Origin: Ditibartonella apihabitans
Lineage (GTDB): Bacteria; Pseudomonadota; Alphaproteobacteria; Rhizobiales; Rhizobiaceae
Reading direction: 5' to 3'
Assembly: GCF_002007485.1 (NCBI RefSeq)
Contig: NZ_CP015820.1
Span: 1,240,001-1,304,000 of the forward strand
DNA length: 64,000 bases
Under the pieces are notes generated by a model. That model had not been told where the DNA came from, did no database searches, and saw only the letters and a program-made list of their open reading frames with translations. A program made the position numbers and the translations under genes. Shown here piece after piece: positions 11,151 to 21,320 of the stretch (within the stretch, counting starts at the first letter, position 1; each line of letters begins with the position of its first letter).

Positions 11151-12935
11151 ATGAAACAGACAAAACAAAATTTTCTGGGTGTGGCGCATTCCGCACTTGG
11201 ACAGACGTGGATTGATAGCCTTGACAGAGAAGGGCTAAACAATGCCCGTACTCTGTCGCAAAAGTTCGGTCTTGCCGAACCTTTGGCACGTGTTCTCGCT
11301 GCACGTTCGGTTTCCGAAGATGAAGTTATAAATTATCTCGACCCGACTTTGAAAGCTTTGACACCTGATCCGACGACTTTTGTCGATATGGAAAAAGCAA
11401 GCCAACGCATTGTCAAAGCAATCAATCGAAAGGAAAAAGTCGCTATTTTTGGCGATTATGACGTTGATGGTGCTTGTTCGTCGGCCATTCTTTTTCGATT
11501 TCTGACATTTTTCGGTCTCGACGTGACGATTTATATACCTGATCGCATCGTTGAGGGATATGGACCAAATCCGCAAGCGATGAAGATGCTTGCCGATGAT
11601 GGTGCCAGTTTGATCATAACAACGGATTGCGGAGCAAATAGTCCGGAGGCGATAAAAGCGGCGCGTGAAAAAGGTGTCGATGTCGTTGTTCTAGATCACC
11701 ACCAAATGTCTGAAATCCATCGGGAAGCTTATGCCCTTGTGAATCCCAATCGTCCTGATGATTTGTCGGGGCAGGGGCATCTTTGTGCTGCCGGACTTGT
11801 TTTTATTGCTGTTGCCTGGACACTTAAACACCTTAAACAACAAGGAAGATATAAAGAATATCCGGACATTCTTTGTTATCTTGACCTTGTGGCACTCGCA
11901 ACAGTTTGCGACGTTGTGCCATTGAGAGGCATCAATCGGGCATTTGTTGTCAAAGGACTTCAAGTAGCAAGGATGATGTCCAATCCCGGTATTGCTGCGC
12001 TTTCACGCGTTGCCAGAATAGGCGAGCCGCTCAATGTTTTCCATTTCGGTTTTTTACTGGGGCCTCGAATTAATGCGGGAGGCCGCATCGGAGATCAGGC
12101 GCTTGGCGCACGTTTGTTAACGACGAAAACAGAGGGAGATGCCAACTCTATTGCAGAAGAGCTGAATGTTCTCAACCAAGAAAGACAGGATATTGAAGCT
12201 CGACAACTTCTGGAGGCCGAAGGCGATTTACAGTCAATGAAAATTGATCAAAACCCGGGTGTAATTGTTGTGGCACATGAAGGTTGGCATCCGGGAATTG
12301 TCGGTATTCTCGCAGCAAGACTCAAAGAAAAATTTCGTTGCCCCACCTTTGCAATAGCAATCAAAGAAGATGGGTCTGCTACCGGCTCCGGTCGTTCAAT
12401 TAACGGAATTAATCTTGGAGAGCTCGTACGTGAGGCGGTTGAACTCGGGCTTCTCGAGAAGGGGGGCGGGCATGCAATGGCAGCAGGCATTACGGTGTCA
12501 AAAAGTAAAATTCAAGAATTCCGGACATGGCTCGAGCACAAATTATCAGCTCGCGTTAACGATATTCATGCCCATGAAACACTTTTGATTGACGGTGTCA
12601 TTTCTGCGTCCGGTGCTACAAAAGAACTCTACGAAATGATTGAAAAAGCAGGACCTTTCGGAGCAGAGAACCCTTTGCCGGTATTTGTATTGCCTTCCCA
12701 CCGCTTGAGTGATGTGAGGGAAGTAGGAAACGGTCATTTGCTTATGTCCATTTCGAATGTTGAAGGCAAAAAGTTGAAAGCAATAGCATTCCGCGCAGTT
12801 GGAACAGAGTTGGGGGATTTTTTAATGGCTCATCTTGGGAAAAACATCCATATCGCGGGTAACTTGAGCCTCAATTATTGGAACGGGCAAGCTTTACCCC
12901 AATTACGTGTTATCGATGCCGCCGAACCTAATTAA
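11151..12935 (+). CDS. recJ: RecJ, single-stranded-DNA 5'-3' exonuclease
   Basis: Exonuclease acting in RecF-pathway recombination and mismatch repair. From the ATG at 11151 the product is 594 residues; the frame also has an upstream GTG at 11124, but similarity to RecJ begins at about FLGVAHSALGQTW, so the ATG is preferred although no clear ribosome-binding site is seen. DHH-family metal-binding motifs are visible: GDYDVDGACSSAI (motif I), ITTDCG (motif II) and VLDHHQM (motif III), with the DHHA1-type GGGHAMAAG motif in the C-terminal half and an OB-fold region after it. It stands as a single gene between metY and convergent parE. Confidence 0.95.
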   Translation: MKQTKQNFLGVAHSALGQTWIDSLDREGLNNARTLSQKFGLAEPLARVLAARSVSEDEVINYLDPTLKALTPDPTTFVDMEKASQRIVKAINRKEKVAIFGDYDVDGACSSAILFRFLTFFGLDVTIYIPDRIVEGYGPNPQAMKMLADDGASLIITTDCGANSPEAIKAAREKGVDVVVLDHHQMSEIHREAYALVNPNRPDDLSGQGHLCAAGLVFIAVAWTLKHLKQQGRYKEYPDILCYLDLVALATVCDVVPLRGINRAFVVKGLQVARMMSNPGIAALSRVARIGEPLNVFHFGFLLGPRINAGGRIGDQALGARLLTTKTEGDANSIAEELNVLNQERQDIEARQLLEAEGDLQSMKIDQNPGVIVVAHEGWHPGIVGILAARLKEKFRCPTFAIAIKEDGSATGSGRSINGINLGELVREAVELGLLEKGGGHAMAAGITVSKSKIQEFRTWLEHKLSARVNDIHAHETLLIDGVISASGATKELYEMIEKAGPFGAENPLPVFVLPSHRLSDVREVGNGHLLMSISNVEGKKLKAIAFRAVGTELGDFLMAHLGKNIHIAGNLSLNYWNGQALPQLRVIDAAEPN

Positions 12936-13405
12936 TAAATTATTGAGCTATTATGATTTTCATAAATTTCAGTTGAAAGGGACATATATTGTTCATCGGG
13001 CCTTGCCGACAACGTCTTATAATCTAACAACAACATTCTCTTTTCCGATAATAAAGATCATTTAAGTAATAATATCGGCATTAGCAGATATTTTCATGCA
13101 TTTTGTGTGATAACCAATCTAAAATAATGTTTGGTGCAGCTTCCACCGATGACGAAATATTTTATCACCTGAATTTGTCAAAATATATTATTGGAACTTT
13201 GTTGAATAATTAAAAACTGCTTTATATCGAAAATAAAAAACTTTTTAAAACCAACAATATAAATATCTATTTTTATTCAATATGTGAACAAAATAAACAC
13301 TAATTTATATAGATGGAATTTCCATTGCAAAAACGATGTTGTTCGTGAGAGGGAATTAAAAAGCCATAACGACAATTAAAGACCGTTACATTTCAATCTG
13401 TCTAT
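12936..13405. other. A+T-rich intergenic region, recJ / parE convergent
   Basis: 470 bases of strongly A+T-rich sequence between the convergent stops of recJ and parE. No open frame, RNA gene or clear terminator hairpin was recognised. Long poly-A and poly-T tracts are present around 13195-13300. Confidence 0.6.
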
Positions 13406-15484
13406 TCAGATATCAAGATTGTCGGCAAATTCGGCATTGTCTTGTATGAAATGGAAACGCGCTTCAGGTTTTGAGCCCATAAGATCCTCGACAACCTTTT
13501 TTGTTTCCTGATTACTTTCGCTATCAATATCAACTCTCAACAAAGTACGATTTTTAGGGTCCATTGTTGTCTCTTTGAGCTGATCGGAACGCATTTCTCC
13601 CAAGCCTTTAAAGCGACCGATTTCAATTTTTCCCCGTCCGGTGAATTTTGTTTTCAATAATTCATCTTTATGAGCATCGTCACGTGCATAAGCAACAATT
13701 CCGCCTTGTGAAATGCGATATAAAGGAGGAACGGCTAAAAACAGGTGTCCTTTACGAATGAGGTCAGGCATCTCCTGATAGAAAAAAGTAATCAGCAAAG
13801 AAGCAATATGCGCGCCATCAACGTCCGCATCTGTCATGATGATGATGCGATCATAACGCAGGTCGCTTTCTTTGTATTTCGAGTGGGTACCGCATCCCAG
13901 TGCCAGAATGAGATCGGAAATAATCTGATTATTGCTGAGCTTATCGCGACCGGCACTGGCAACATTCAGGATTTTTCCTCTTAACGGCAAAACAGCCTGT
14001 GTCGCGCGATTGCGAGCCTGTTTCGCCGAACCACCTGCAGAATCACCTTCCACAAGGAACAGCTCGGCTCCGGCAGCAGAATTATGTGTACAATCTGCAA
14101 GCTTTCCGGGAAGGCGCAATTTGCGAACCGCTGTTTTGCGACTTACTTCTTTTTCCTGACGTCTTTTGAGCCGTTCTTCGGCTCTATCCACAACCCAATC
14201 AAGAAGTTTGGTCGCTTCTTGTGGCGAATTGGCTAGCCAGTGATCAAAGGGGTCGCGAATAGCGTTTTCAACAATCTTTTGTGCTTCCGCTGTTGCTAAA
14301 CGGTCTTTAGTCTGCCCGACAAATTCCGGTTCTCGAATAAACACAGAAAGCATAACGGCAGCAGATATCATAACATCATCTGTTGTAATAACCGATGCAC
14401 GTTTATTACCGACCAACTCGGCATAGGCCTTCAATCCCCGCAACAGCGCCTGTCTCAAACCGGCTTCGTGGGTTCCGCCTTCACCGGTAGGAATGGTGTT
14501 GCAATAAGAATGGACAAAGCCGTCACCACCATACCATGTAATGGCCCATTCAACCGAGCCATGGCCACCGCGTTGCTCAGTTTTCCCTGCAAAAATATCG
14601 GAAGTAACTTGGTATTCTCCATTGAGAGATGAACTTAAAAAATCTTTCAAGCCACCCGGAAAATGAAAAACAGCTTTTTCGGGGATATCATTTTTCCCTA
14701 CGAGCTTTTCCGGAGCGCAATTCCAACGGATTTCGACACCACCGAAGAGATAGGCCTTGGAACGTGCCATTTTATATATCAATTCGGGGTCAAAAGCGGC
14801 TTTTGGACCAAATATTTCTGCATCGGGGTGAAAACGCACGCGCGTGCCGCGACGATTATGAACTTCGCCTAAATCCTCAAGCCCTGTTTGCGGAATTCCA
14901 CGTGAAAAACGCTGGCGGTAAAGTCGACGTCCACGTGCTACTTCAACTTCCATATCATCGGATAAAGCATTAACGACCGATATACCGACACCATGCAAGC
15001 CCCCCGACGTTTCATAAGCTTTTCCGTCGAATTTGCCGCCAGAATGAAGCTGGGTCATAATGACTTCGAGTGTCGATTTGTCTGGCATTTGCGGATGGTT
15101 TTCAACCGGTATGCCGCGCCCGTTATCAGTAACTGTGAGGTAACCTTCATTATCCAGCGTGACATCGATGAAATTGGCGTAACCGGCGACGGCTTCATCC
15201 ATTGAATTATCGATAACTTCGGCAAACAAATGATGGAGCGCTTTGCTATCTGTGCCGCCAATATACATACCGGGCCGCAAACGCACAGGCTCGAGACCTT
15301 CCAACACACGAATCGAAGACGCATCATAGCTATCTTCGGCGTCGGTGGTGATATTCAGAGACTTCGAAGTTTGCCTATCTTTTTTACCCGAATTTGCGGT
15401 TTTCGAAGGTGAATTGACAAGTTCTTTTACGGTTTCGGTTTGGCTTTGCAAGTTGCCAAAAAGGTCATTATGTTTCTCGTCCAT
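13406..15484 (-). CDS. parE: DNA topoisomerase IV subunit B
   Basis: ATPase subunit of topoisomerase IV, which decatenates daughter chromosomes. The 692-residue protein has the GHKL ATPase motifs (EVIDNSMDEAVAG, TDNGRGIPVE, GLHGVGISVVNALS) and the TOPRIM domain with EGDSAGGSAKQARNR and MTDADVDGAHI. The retained QAVLPLRGKILNV stretch and the absence of a long GyrB-type insertion support ParE rather than GyrB; alphaproteobacterial ParE is of this length. The N-terminal 45 residues are a hydrophilic, lineage-specific extension. It is divergent from the glycosyltransferase gene that begins at 15658. Confidence 0.93.
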   Translation of the reverse strand: MDEKHNDLFGNLQSQTETVKELVNSPSKTANSGKKDRQTSKSLNITTDAEDSYDASSIRVLEGLEPVRLRPGMYIGGTDSKALHHLFAEVIDNSMDEAVAGYANFIDVTLDNEGYLTVTDNGRGIPVENHPQMPDKSTLEVIMTQLHSGGKFDGKAYETSGGLHGVGISVVNALSDDMEVEVARGRRLYRQRFSRGIPQTGLEDLGEVHNRRGTRVRFHPDAEIFGPKAAFDPELIYKMARSKAYLFGGVEIRWNCAPEKLVGKNDIPEKAVFHFPGGLKDFLSSSLNGEYQVTSDIFAGKTEQRGGHGSVEWAITWYGGDGFVHSYCNTIPTGEGGTHEAGLRQALLRGLKAYAELVGNKRASVITTDDVMISAAVMLSVFIREPEFVGQTKDRLATAEAQKIVENAIRDPFDHWLANSPQEATKLLDWVVDRAEERLKRRQEKEVSRKTAVRKLRLPGKLADCTHNSAAGAELFLVEGDSAGGSAKQARNRATQAVLPLRGKILNVASAGRDKLSNNQIISDLILALGCGTHSKYKESDLRYDRIIIMTDADVDGAHIASLLITFFYQEMPDLIRKGHLFLAVPPLYRISQGGIVAYARDDAHKDELLKTKFTGRGKIEIGRFKGLGEMRSDQLKETTMDPKNRTLLRVDIDSESNQETKKVVEDLMGSKPEARFHFIQDNAEFADNLDI

Positions 15485-15657
15485 CGGTCCCGATTATATA
15501 TCCAATAATTAACAGAAGGTCAGTTCATGCGATTCGTATGAATTTTACACATTTAACGAAAAAAGCGAGAATGTTCGTGTTATGTTCGCGACACTTTTCT
15601 TTGTGATCAATTCGTGCGAAAGGATATACACGGCTATAATATTTCCGGAATAGAGCA

Positions 15658-16643
15658 ATGACAACAGTTTCTGTGATAAGCCCATTTTATAATGAAGGAC
15701 GCGGTCTTCAACTGTTTGTTGAAAAAGTTGCGCATGTTTTTGCCGGTCTGGATTATGATTTGACGATCATAATGGTTGATGACGGTTCAAAAGATAATAG
15801 CTGGTCAAGCTTAAAAGAAATTGTTCCGGAAAATTTCAAACTTTTAGGCATACGTTTGGCCAAAAACTTCGGGAAAGAAGCCGCCATTGCTGCCGGACTT
15901 TCATTGGCTGATAGCGATGTAGTGATTACGATTGATTGTGATTTGCAACACCCTCCAGAATTGATGGAATCGATGCTCAAATTTTGGGAAGAGGGGGCTG
16001 AGATTGTTTTAGCTGTAAAACAGGAGCGTCAGAAAGAATCGTTTTCAACCGGTTGGCAGCCAAGTTTTTTTATAAAATTTTCCATTGGATTACTGAAAAT
16101 GATATCGATGGATCTTGCGATTTTATACTTCTGGACCGCAAAGTCGTCACTGCGCTGAACGCTTTGCCAGAAAAACTCTTTTTTTATCGTGGAGTTGTTC
16201 AATGGATTGGTTTCAAGCAAAAAAGCCTTTCATTCATACCAGCTGATCGACAAAATGGAAAAAGTAGTTATTCATTTTGGAAAAAAATTAGACTGGCAGT
16301 GGATTCTCTAACGGGTTTTTCAGCAAAACCATTAATTGTTATCTGGCTTTTAACATTTCTCTTCATGATCTTTGCAACGGTGATTGGTGGAGAAGCCTTA
16401 ATTTCTAAAATTATGGGAAAGTCGGTTGGCGGGTTTTCTACTTTGATTTTGGTTGTGCTTATAACAGGCGTGGCAATTCTCTCCTGTTTTTGCGTTCTTT
16501 CAGCCTATGTGCGCCAAATATTTTACGAGGTCAAAAATCGTCCGCGTTATCTCATTAGTGATCAAATTGGTGTGGACGCAGAATACGGCCCCAAAAAAGA
16601 AAAATTGAAGAATGACGCTATATTGCCTTATGAATGCGGATGA
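15658..16643 (+). pseudogene. GtrB-like polyprenyl-phosphate glycosyltransferase, frameshifted
   Basis: Family 2 glycosyltransferase expected to load a sugar onto undecaprenyl phosphate at the inner membrane face. The first frame carries the GT-A start VISPFYNEGRG, VDDGSKDNSW, KNFGKEAAIAAG and the DCDLQHPPE metal-binding motif. The second frame (from about 16053) continues with FLLDRKVV-type sequence, YSFWKKIRLAVDSLTGFS and two C-terminal transmembrane helices, the GtrB/ArnC/DPM layout. Adding one T to the TTTT run at 16042-16045 joins them as QKESFFNRLAAKFFYKIFHW. The restored protein is about 328 residues. Its end overlaps the ChbG-like gene by 32 bases, implying a coupled operon. Confidence 0.88.
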
Positions 16644-17509
16644 TTTTGCACTGAACGCATCTTGTTCGAATGGCATTATCACTGCGGTAAAAGAGGGAAG
16701 ACTTCAAGCGACAAGTGTTCTCGCTGGAGGTGAAGATCAGGTAAGTTACAACGCACTGAACGAGGCGGGCGATGTTTTCATAAACGCACATCTCAACCTT
16801 CTCGAAGGAAAGCCTTGACGGAGGGAGGAAGCGAATTCGGATTAACAACTGACGATGACTTCTTTTGTTTATCTTTGGGAGGCTTGTTGAGAAAACTGTG
16901 GTTTTCGCCAAAACAAAGTTGCTTCAGGAGTGGATTTTTAACGAATTCTGTTGCCAGATCGAGTCCGTTTACAAGCATTTTGACAATAAGCAGATAAGGA
17001 TTGATGGGCATTTACATATCCATACTTTACCGCCGTTAAAAGGGGTTATCGAAAAGCTCCTGAATAAATATTCTGTTTGCTACATTCGCACCCCTTATGA
17101 AATCGGATATCGCTATAGTCCTTTTTCAATTGAAAATATGAAAGGTAATTTGCGGCGGCAATTGCTGGGGTGGTGGGCAAATGATATGAAAACTTTGGCC
17201 CAACAATATCATCTTGAGACAGCCGATTTCTTTTTGGGGGCGACCGCGAGTTGCCGGCTAACTTTGGACGATATCGATAGAAGTTTGGCAATGATATCAC
17301 GCCAAGCCGGTGGGAAAGATGCAACAATCGAAATAATGATACATCCCGTTGTTAAAGGCTTTTCCGAGGGTAGTTTTTATAAGGATAGCCTTTATCGCTC
17401 GGCTCACATAACTCAGGAACGGCTAGACGAACTGGACCTGTTGTTATCTGACGAACTTATCCAAATTATGAAAAATCATAACGCTGTTTTCGGAGATGTG
17501 AGCAATTAA
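16612..17509 (+). pseudogene. ChbG/HpnK (YdjC-like) deacetylase, two frameshifts
   Basis: Carbohydrate deacetylase family of the YdjC/ChbG/HpnK fold. The N-terminal LMNADDFALNAS is the family's metal-binding NADDFG-type motif, and DGHLHIHTLPPL in the second half is the conserved HxxxH-type motif. The gene is split into three frames. One extra T at the TT of 16815-16816 (restoring LLEGKPLTEGGSEFG) and one extra A at AAAA 16892-16895 (restoring LLRKTVVFAKTK) give one continuous protein of about 299 residues. Overlap with the upstream GtrB-like gene suggests joint action on a lipid-linked or surface sugar; the actual substrate cannot be told. Confidence 0.85.
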
Positions 17510-17523
17510 ATTGTTAATTACTT

Positions 17524-17988
17524 TCATAATTTCTTAAAAAAAACGATGTGATTGAGAAAAAAATTGGCAAACAACCCCGCAATAGATCCGGCTGCAACAG
17601 CTAGAAACATAGTTACAGGATTAACTTCGCTAACGCTCTTTATGACAGCCATACTTGCGCAATAATTAAAACTGCCGCCGATTGTAGCCAATGCAATATA
17701 GGTACACCAGCCTTTCAGGTTCTTAAAACGTGCTTCACGTCCGCGAAATGATATTTTGGTGTTGAAGACCCAAGTGAAGGTAGCAGCAATAATAAAAGCT
17801 GCTGCTCGTGCGAGCCAAAGGTTTAACCCCGCGGTTTGCAAAATCCAGAATGTCAAAAAATCAATCCAAAAGGCGATTGCACCCGAACATAAAAACCACA
17901 GAATCGTCTTATGTCTTTGGTAGAATTTGATACTACGGACAGCTATTGCCGTCCTCCAATTATTTTGTCTCGGCGGTGTAATTGTCAT
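17524..17988 (-). CDS. gtrA: GtrA-family membrane protein (lipid-linked sugar flippase)
   Basis: Small GtrA-family protein (PF04138 type), predicted to move undecaprenyl-phosphate-linked sugars across the inner membrane. The ATG at 17988 gives 154 residues; a TTG at 18000 is possible but has no better support. Four hydrophobic segments are visible, roughly residues 29-49 (LWFLCSGAIAFWIDFLTFW), 56-75, 92-112 and 123-148, with the family-typical FRGREARFKNLKGW-like basic loop between helices 2 and 3. It overlaps the end of the upstream gtrII-like gene by 29 bases, forming a two-gene unit. Confidence 0.85.
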   Translation of the reverse strand: MTITPPRQNNWRTAIAVRSIKFYQRHKTILWFLCSGAIAFWIDFLTFWILQTAGLNLWLARAAAFIIAATFTWVFNTKISFRGREARFKNLKGWCTYIALATIGGSFNYCASMAVIKSVSEVNPVTMFLAVAAGSIAGLFANFFLNHIVFFKKL

Positions 17989-19509
17989 TATAATGCCCAA
18001 GGCACATATTTTTTTTCCCTAGAGATATAAACAGATAATCTCCTAAATCGAATATCCTGTAATAAGGGGTAGTTGTATCTGGTAAAGCGCGGTTAGCACA
18101 TAGTTGTGTTACTAATTCATGAGCCTTCGGCGTATCCGACAGATTGATAATGTTATTATAACCGAACTCTTTTAACTCAGATGAAAGCTCCCAGGAATTG
18201 GCAAAAGGAATTATAGCGGCAACGAGCCGCATTCTTTCCGTTGTCGGTGCAACAAATAGTGATTTTCCTAACCCGCCGATGATCACAACAGGTTTATCAG
18301 CAGGATAGCGTTCCAAGGAAGTTGCAATGCGTTGCAGATAAAAGCGGTTTAAATCATTTTGAATTCGGGTTGCGCTGTTGACGATATAACTGAACACAAG
18401 CGGACATAGAAGCAAGAGGAGTAAAGTCACCCAAATTAATTTTGTATTGGCAAATGTTCCGATTTTTTCAACGAGCTCAGGTTGCTGGAAAACCGTGATA
18501 AACCGGGATAGCAGAAAAACGATCAACACAGAAAAGAAAATTGATGCTGGCATAACTCTCGGGGGAATAACGCCATCGCCAACAATTCCGTATAATACAC
18601 CGAGTGAAATGGGTAACATGAATAAAAAAACAATTGAACAAATCGTGGCTCTCAAAACCGGATGATCAAAGTTTGTATGTCTATAAAAGTGAAGCTGAAT
18701 TTGGATAAATGCCAGACAGATAGACACTGAATACAATATTTTACCGGTAGTGGATAGAAAACCGAAATAGCGAGAAAAAACGTTTTCCATCATAACTGCA
18801 AAATATTTCCAAACACCTTTTTCACCGAAAAAAATAAACTGGCTTTTTCCGGTCGCGTATTCATTAATGAACAATTTGTCGAAGAAATAGGTAGCGATAC
18901 AAATAAGGGCTGCGAAAACGAATGCTTTGATTAAAAATTTTACAGTGGAATAGACGGGTTTTCCGCTATAAATCGCATATAATGCTTCGATTACGATAAG
19001 AACAATAAACATGTTAATATAGGATTGGTAAAATCCCATTGAGACAAAGCACAACAACGCTGATTTTAGTTTCGATTGATTGTAGTAGGCCCATCCCAGC
19101 AGACCACAGGCAACGCCCATCGCCATAATGACGCAATCGAAACGATAGAAAAAAGCCGACAAAAGAAAAGGATTAAAAAGATAGGTGATGACCAGAACTG
19201 CGGTTGTCGCATTGAACGGGATCGCACGTATTTTTAAACTCAAACATGTTGAGATTATTGTTAGAAACAAAGCAACCAACAGGAAAAAGGGTGACGAGTC
19301 GGGCACCCACTGCCAGTCAGCCGAAGAAAATATGCGAGTATATCTGCGAATGGTCTTCCTAATTCGCCCCATCCCGGTTTTTGTGAGATAAGACGTTCAA
19401 AATCATCACGGTAGTAATAGCTCCCGATGACAAGTGGGAAATAAAATAAAACAGTAGCAATAGAGGTGGTAATTAAAAACTTTTTTTGGTCTGTATTGTC
19501 GCAGATCAT
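17960..19509 (-). pseudogene. GtrII-like membrane glucosyltransferase, frameshifted
   Basis: Large polytopic membrane protein resembling GtrII/GtrC glucosyltransferases (PF14264 type), which transfer a sugar from undecaprenyl phosphate to a periplasmic surface glycan. The N-terminal frame (start ATG 19509) has the first membrane helix and the YYRDDFERLI motif, resembling the acidic DD of this family, then PGWGELGRPFADILAYF. The second frame continues with SSADWQWVPDSSPFFLLVAL and some ten further hydrophobic segments plus a soluble C-terminal part. Adding one base to the AAAA run at 19327-19330 (plus strand) restores one protein of about 516 residues. It follows lipB by 10 bases and precedes gtrA. 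Confidence 0.85.
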
Positions 19510-19519
19510 AATTTTGAAC

Positions 19520-20254
19520 CTAATGGTTTAGAGAACGTGTTGGGCCAAATATTTTTTCAAAAGTTTTTTTAAGGACAACGTCAACATCCGCCATCGTGAC
19601 AGGCAAGCCGAGATCAACCAAACTGGTTACTCCATGGTCGGAAATTCCGCACGGAACTATACCACTATAATGCGATAAATCTGGCTCCACATTGAGAGCA
19701 ATTCCATGAAAACTAACCCATTTACGTAAACGGATACCAATGGCTGCAATTTTGTCTTCAGCCGGTTCGTTTTTTATTGTCGATGGTTTTTCTGGTCTTA
19801 CGACCCATACGCCAACCCTGTCTTCCCGACGTTCACCCTTAATGTTGAATGCGGCAAGAGTCTGTATAATCCACTCTTCCAAAGCTCCGATAAATGCGCG
19901 AACGTCTTGCTTTCGTCTCTTTAAGTCAAGCATGACATAAATGACACGCTGTCCAGGGCCATGATAGGTAAACTCGCCACCTCTACCCGTTTGGTAAACA
20001 GGAAAACGGTCGGGGGCGAGTAGATCGCTTTTTTTTGCACTGGTTCCAGCGGTATAAATAGGTGGATGTTCCAACAACCAGATGCGTTCATCCGCTTCAC
20101 CTGAAGCAATTTTAGCAATGCGTTCTTCCATTTCATGAAGAGCGTAGGGGTAAGGTGTCAATCCATCACTAACCACCCATTCAACCGGATGGGAAGGGGA
20201 AACGCTCGGCAAAAAAATATGATCGAGATTTTGACGTATGTTATTATTCATCAT
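19520..20254 (-). CDS. lipB: LipB, octanoyl-ACP:protein octanoyltransferase
   Basis: Transfers octanoyl from acyl carrier protein to lipoyl domains, the first step of lipoate synthesis. The 244-residue protein has the family motif [19 protein letters not shown], the catalytic lysine context [15 protein letters not shown] and the catalytic cysteine in [15 protein letters not shown]. The ATG at 20254, preceded by AGGA at suitable spacing, gives a short N-terminal extension usual in Hyphomicrobiales. The gtrII-like gene begins 10 bases after its stop on the same strand, so lipB may lead that unit, although the functions are unrelated. Confidence 0.94.
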   Translation of the reverse strand: MMNNNIRQNLDHIFLPSVSPSHPVEWVVSDGLTPYPYALHEMEERIAKIASGEADERIWLLEHPPIYTAGTSAKKSDLLAPDRFPVYQTGRGGEFTYHGPGQRVIYVMLDLKRRKQDVRAFIGALEEWIIQTLAAFNIKGERREDRVGVWVVRPEKPSTIKNEPAEDKIAAIGIRLRKWVSFHGIALNVEPDLSHYSGIVPCGISDHGVTSLVDLGLPVTMADVDVVLKKTFEKIFGPTRSLNH

Positions 20255-20672
20255 ATCCTGAGAAGAAAAAACTTCAACTTGCGCAATTTATAAGCTTCAT
20301 TCAATTAAATCAAGGTAAAGCCTTAGTCCAATCGCCACGCCAACGCGCAGGGATCGACGGCCAATTTTAGTGCCAAATTTGAATGCCAAAACAGTCTTGA
20401 ATGCCAAAAATAGTCGGGCTATGTGAAAAGACGAAGCTTGGGAAAGCTAAGATTTTAGTTAAAAAATATATCATTGATATAAAAAGAAAATTGTTAATTT
20501 AAAATTTTATAAATTAAATTAATTTCTTAAAATGGATAAAATTATCAAACAAACAAAAATAAACACCTTATCCATAGTTATAAAAATAATTTCACATTAC
20601 AATTTAATACAATTGTTTTATAATAATTTTTAGTGATAGGGGGATTATAAAGATAATGGATATTTTTATCGT
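20255..20672. other. Intergenic region upstream of lipB, A+T-rich
   Basis: About 420 bases without a gene. It contains a 13-base direct repeat TTGAATGCCAAAA at 20379-20391 and 20397-20409 and an extremely A+T-rich part at 20455-20640. The lipB promoter must lie on the minus strand in its left part. No RNA gene or terminator was recognised. Confidence 0.55.
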
Positions 20673-21320
20673 TTATATTTCGATGATATGATCGGGTAAT
20701 TCGTTTTCGGTAGTTGCGTTCCGTGGAAAATAGTGTGTCAGTACTTCGCCCGACTTTTTTATGGCATCTACATAAGCTTCGGTCAAATGACCTTCCCTTG
20801 CCTTGGTCATCATTCCTTTGACGATATCATTCCAGATTTCTGCAGGTACTTTTTCGACAATTTTGATATCCGATATAACTTCCGCGTAATGTTCAGCTTG
20901 CGAAATGAAAAGCAGGATACCTGTCCGTTTCTTTGTATGATTGATATCTTGTGCAAGAAATTGCCGCACTGCATTCGCATGACAAATGCGATTTTTAATT
21001 GCGGCCGGTGTTATGAGAAGCCGTAACTGCGGTAGAATCGACAAATAAAATAAGCCCAGAAGGTGGATGGCAAGGACGGTGGAGGTAAAATAATGTAGGG
21101 GAACATCATGCCAAAACCAATGAATTCCATAGGCCGCAATGATTGAAGTAAAAAAAATCGCTACAGTCCAAATGAAAAATGAAATGAAAAAATAATTGTC
21201 ACTTTCTTTTGCAAAAACCGCGAAAATTTCTCCGTTCGTCGACTTTTCTGCAGCGTGAATAGCTGCACCAATTTGATCACGTTGAAGAATATTTGTATGA
21301 TTTGCAGAGTTTGTTTGCAT
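20673..21320 (-). CDS. TPM-domain membrane protein
   Basis: Second TPM-domain (TPM phosphatase-like) protein of a lemA-TPM-TPM operon. From the ATG at 21320, which overlaps the preceding stop as TAATG, the product is 215 residues; ATG at 21326 is an alternative. N-terminal HAAEKSTNGEIFAVFAKESDNY is the start of a TPM domain, interrupted by two hydrophobic segments (about residues 45-68 and 76-100) and resumed by KKRTGILLFISQAEHYAEVISD. This split layout is known for the small TPM proteins that follow ygcG-like genes in alphaproteobacteria. The open frame continues upstream inside ygcG as an arginine-rich shadow and is not coding there. Biochemical role is unknown. Confidence 0.82.
   Translation of the reverse strand: MQTNSANHTNILQRDQIGAAIHAAEKSTNGEIFAVFAKESDNYFFISFFIWTVAIFFTSIIAAYGIHWFWHDVPLHYFTSTVLAIHLLGLFYLSILPQLRLLITPAAIKNRICHANAVRQFLAQDINHTKKRTGILLFISQAEHYAEVISDIKIVEKVPAEIWNDIVKGMMTKAREGHLTEAYVDAIKKSGEVLTHYFPRNATTENELPDHIIEI

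Noticed and set aside
13745-14159. Plus-strand ORFs inside parE
   Set aside because: They are shadows of the well-conserved parE frame.
20379-20409. Direct repeat TTGAATGCCAAAA as an operator
   Set aside because: Only two copies, not near a -35/-10 that I can place, and no known motif.
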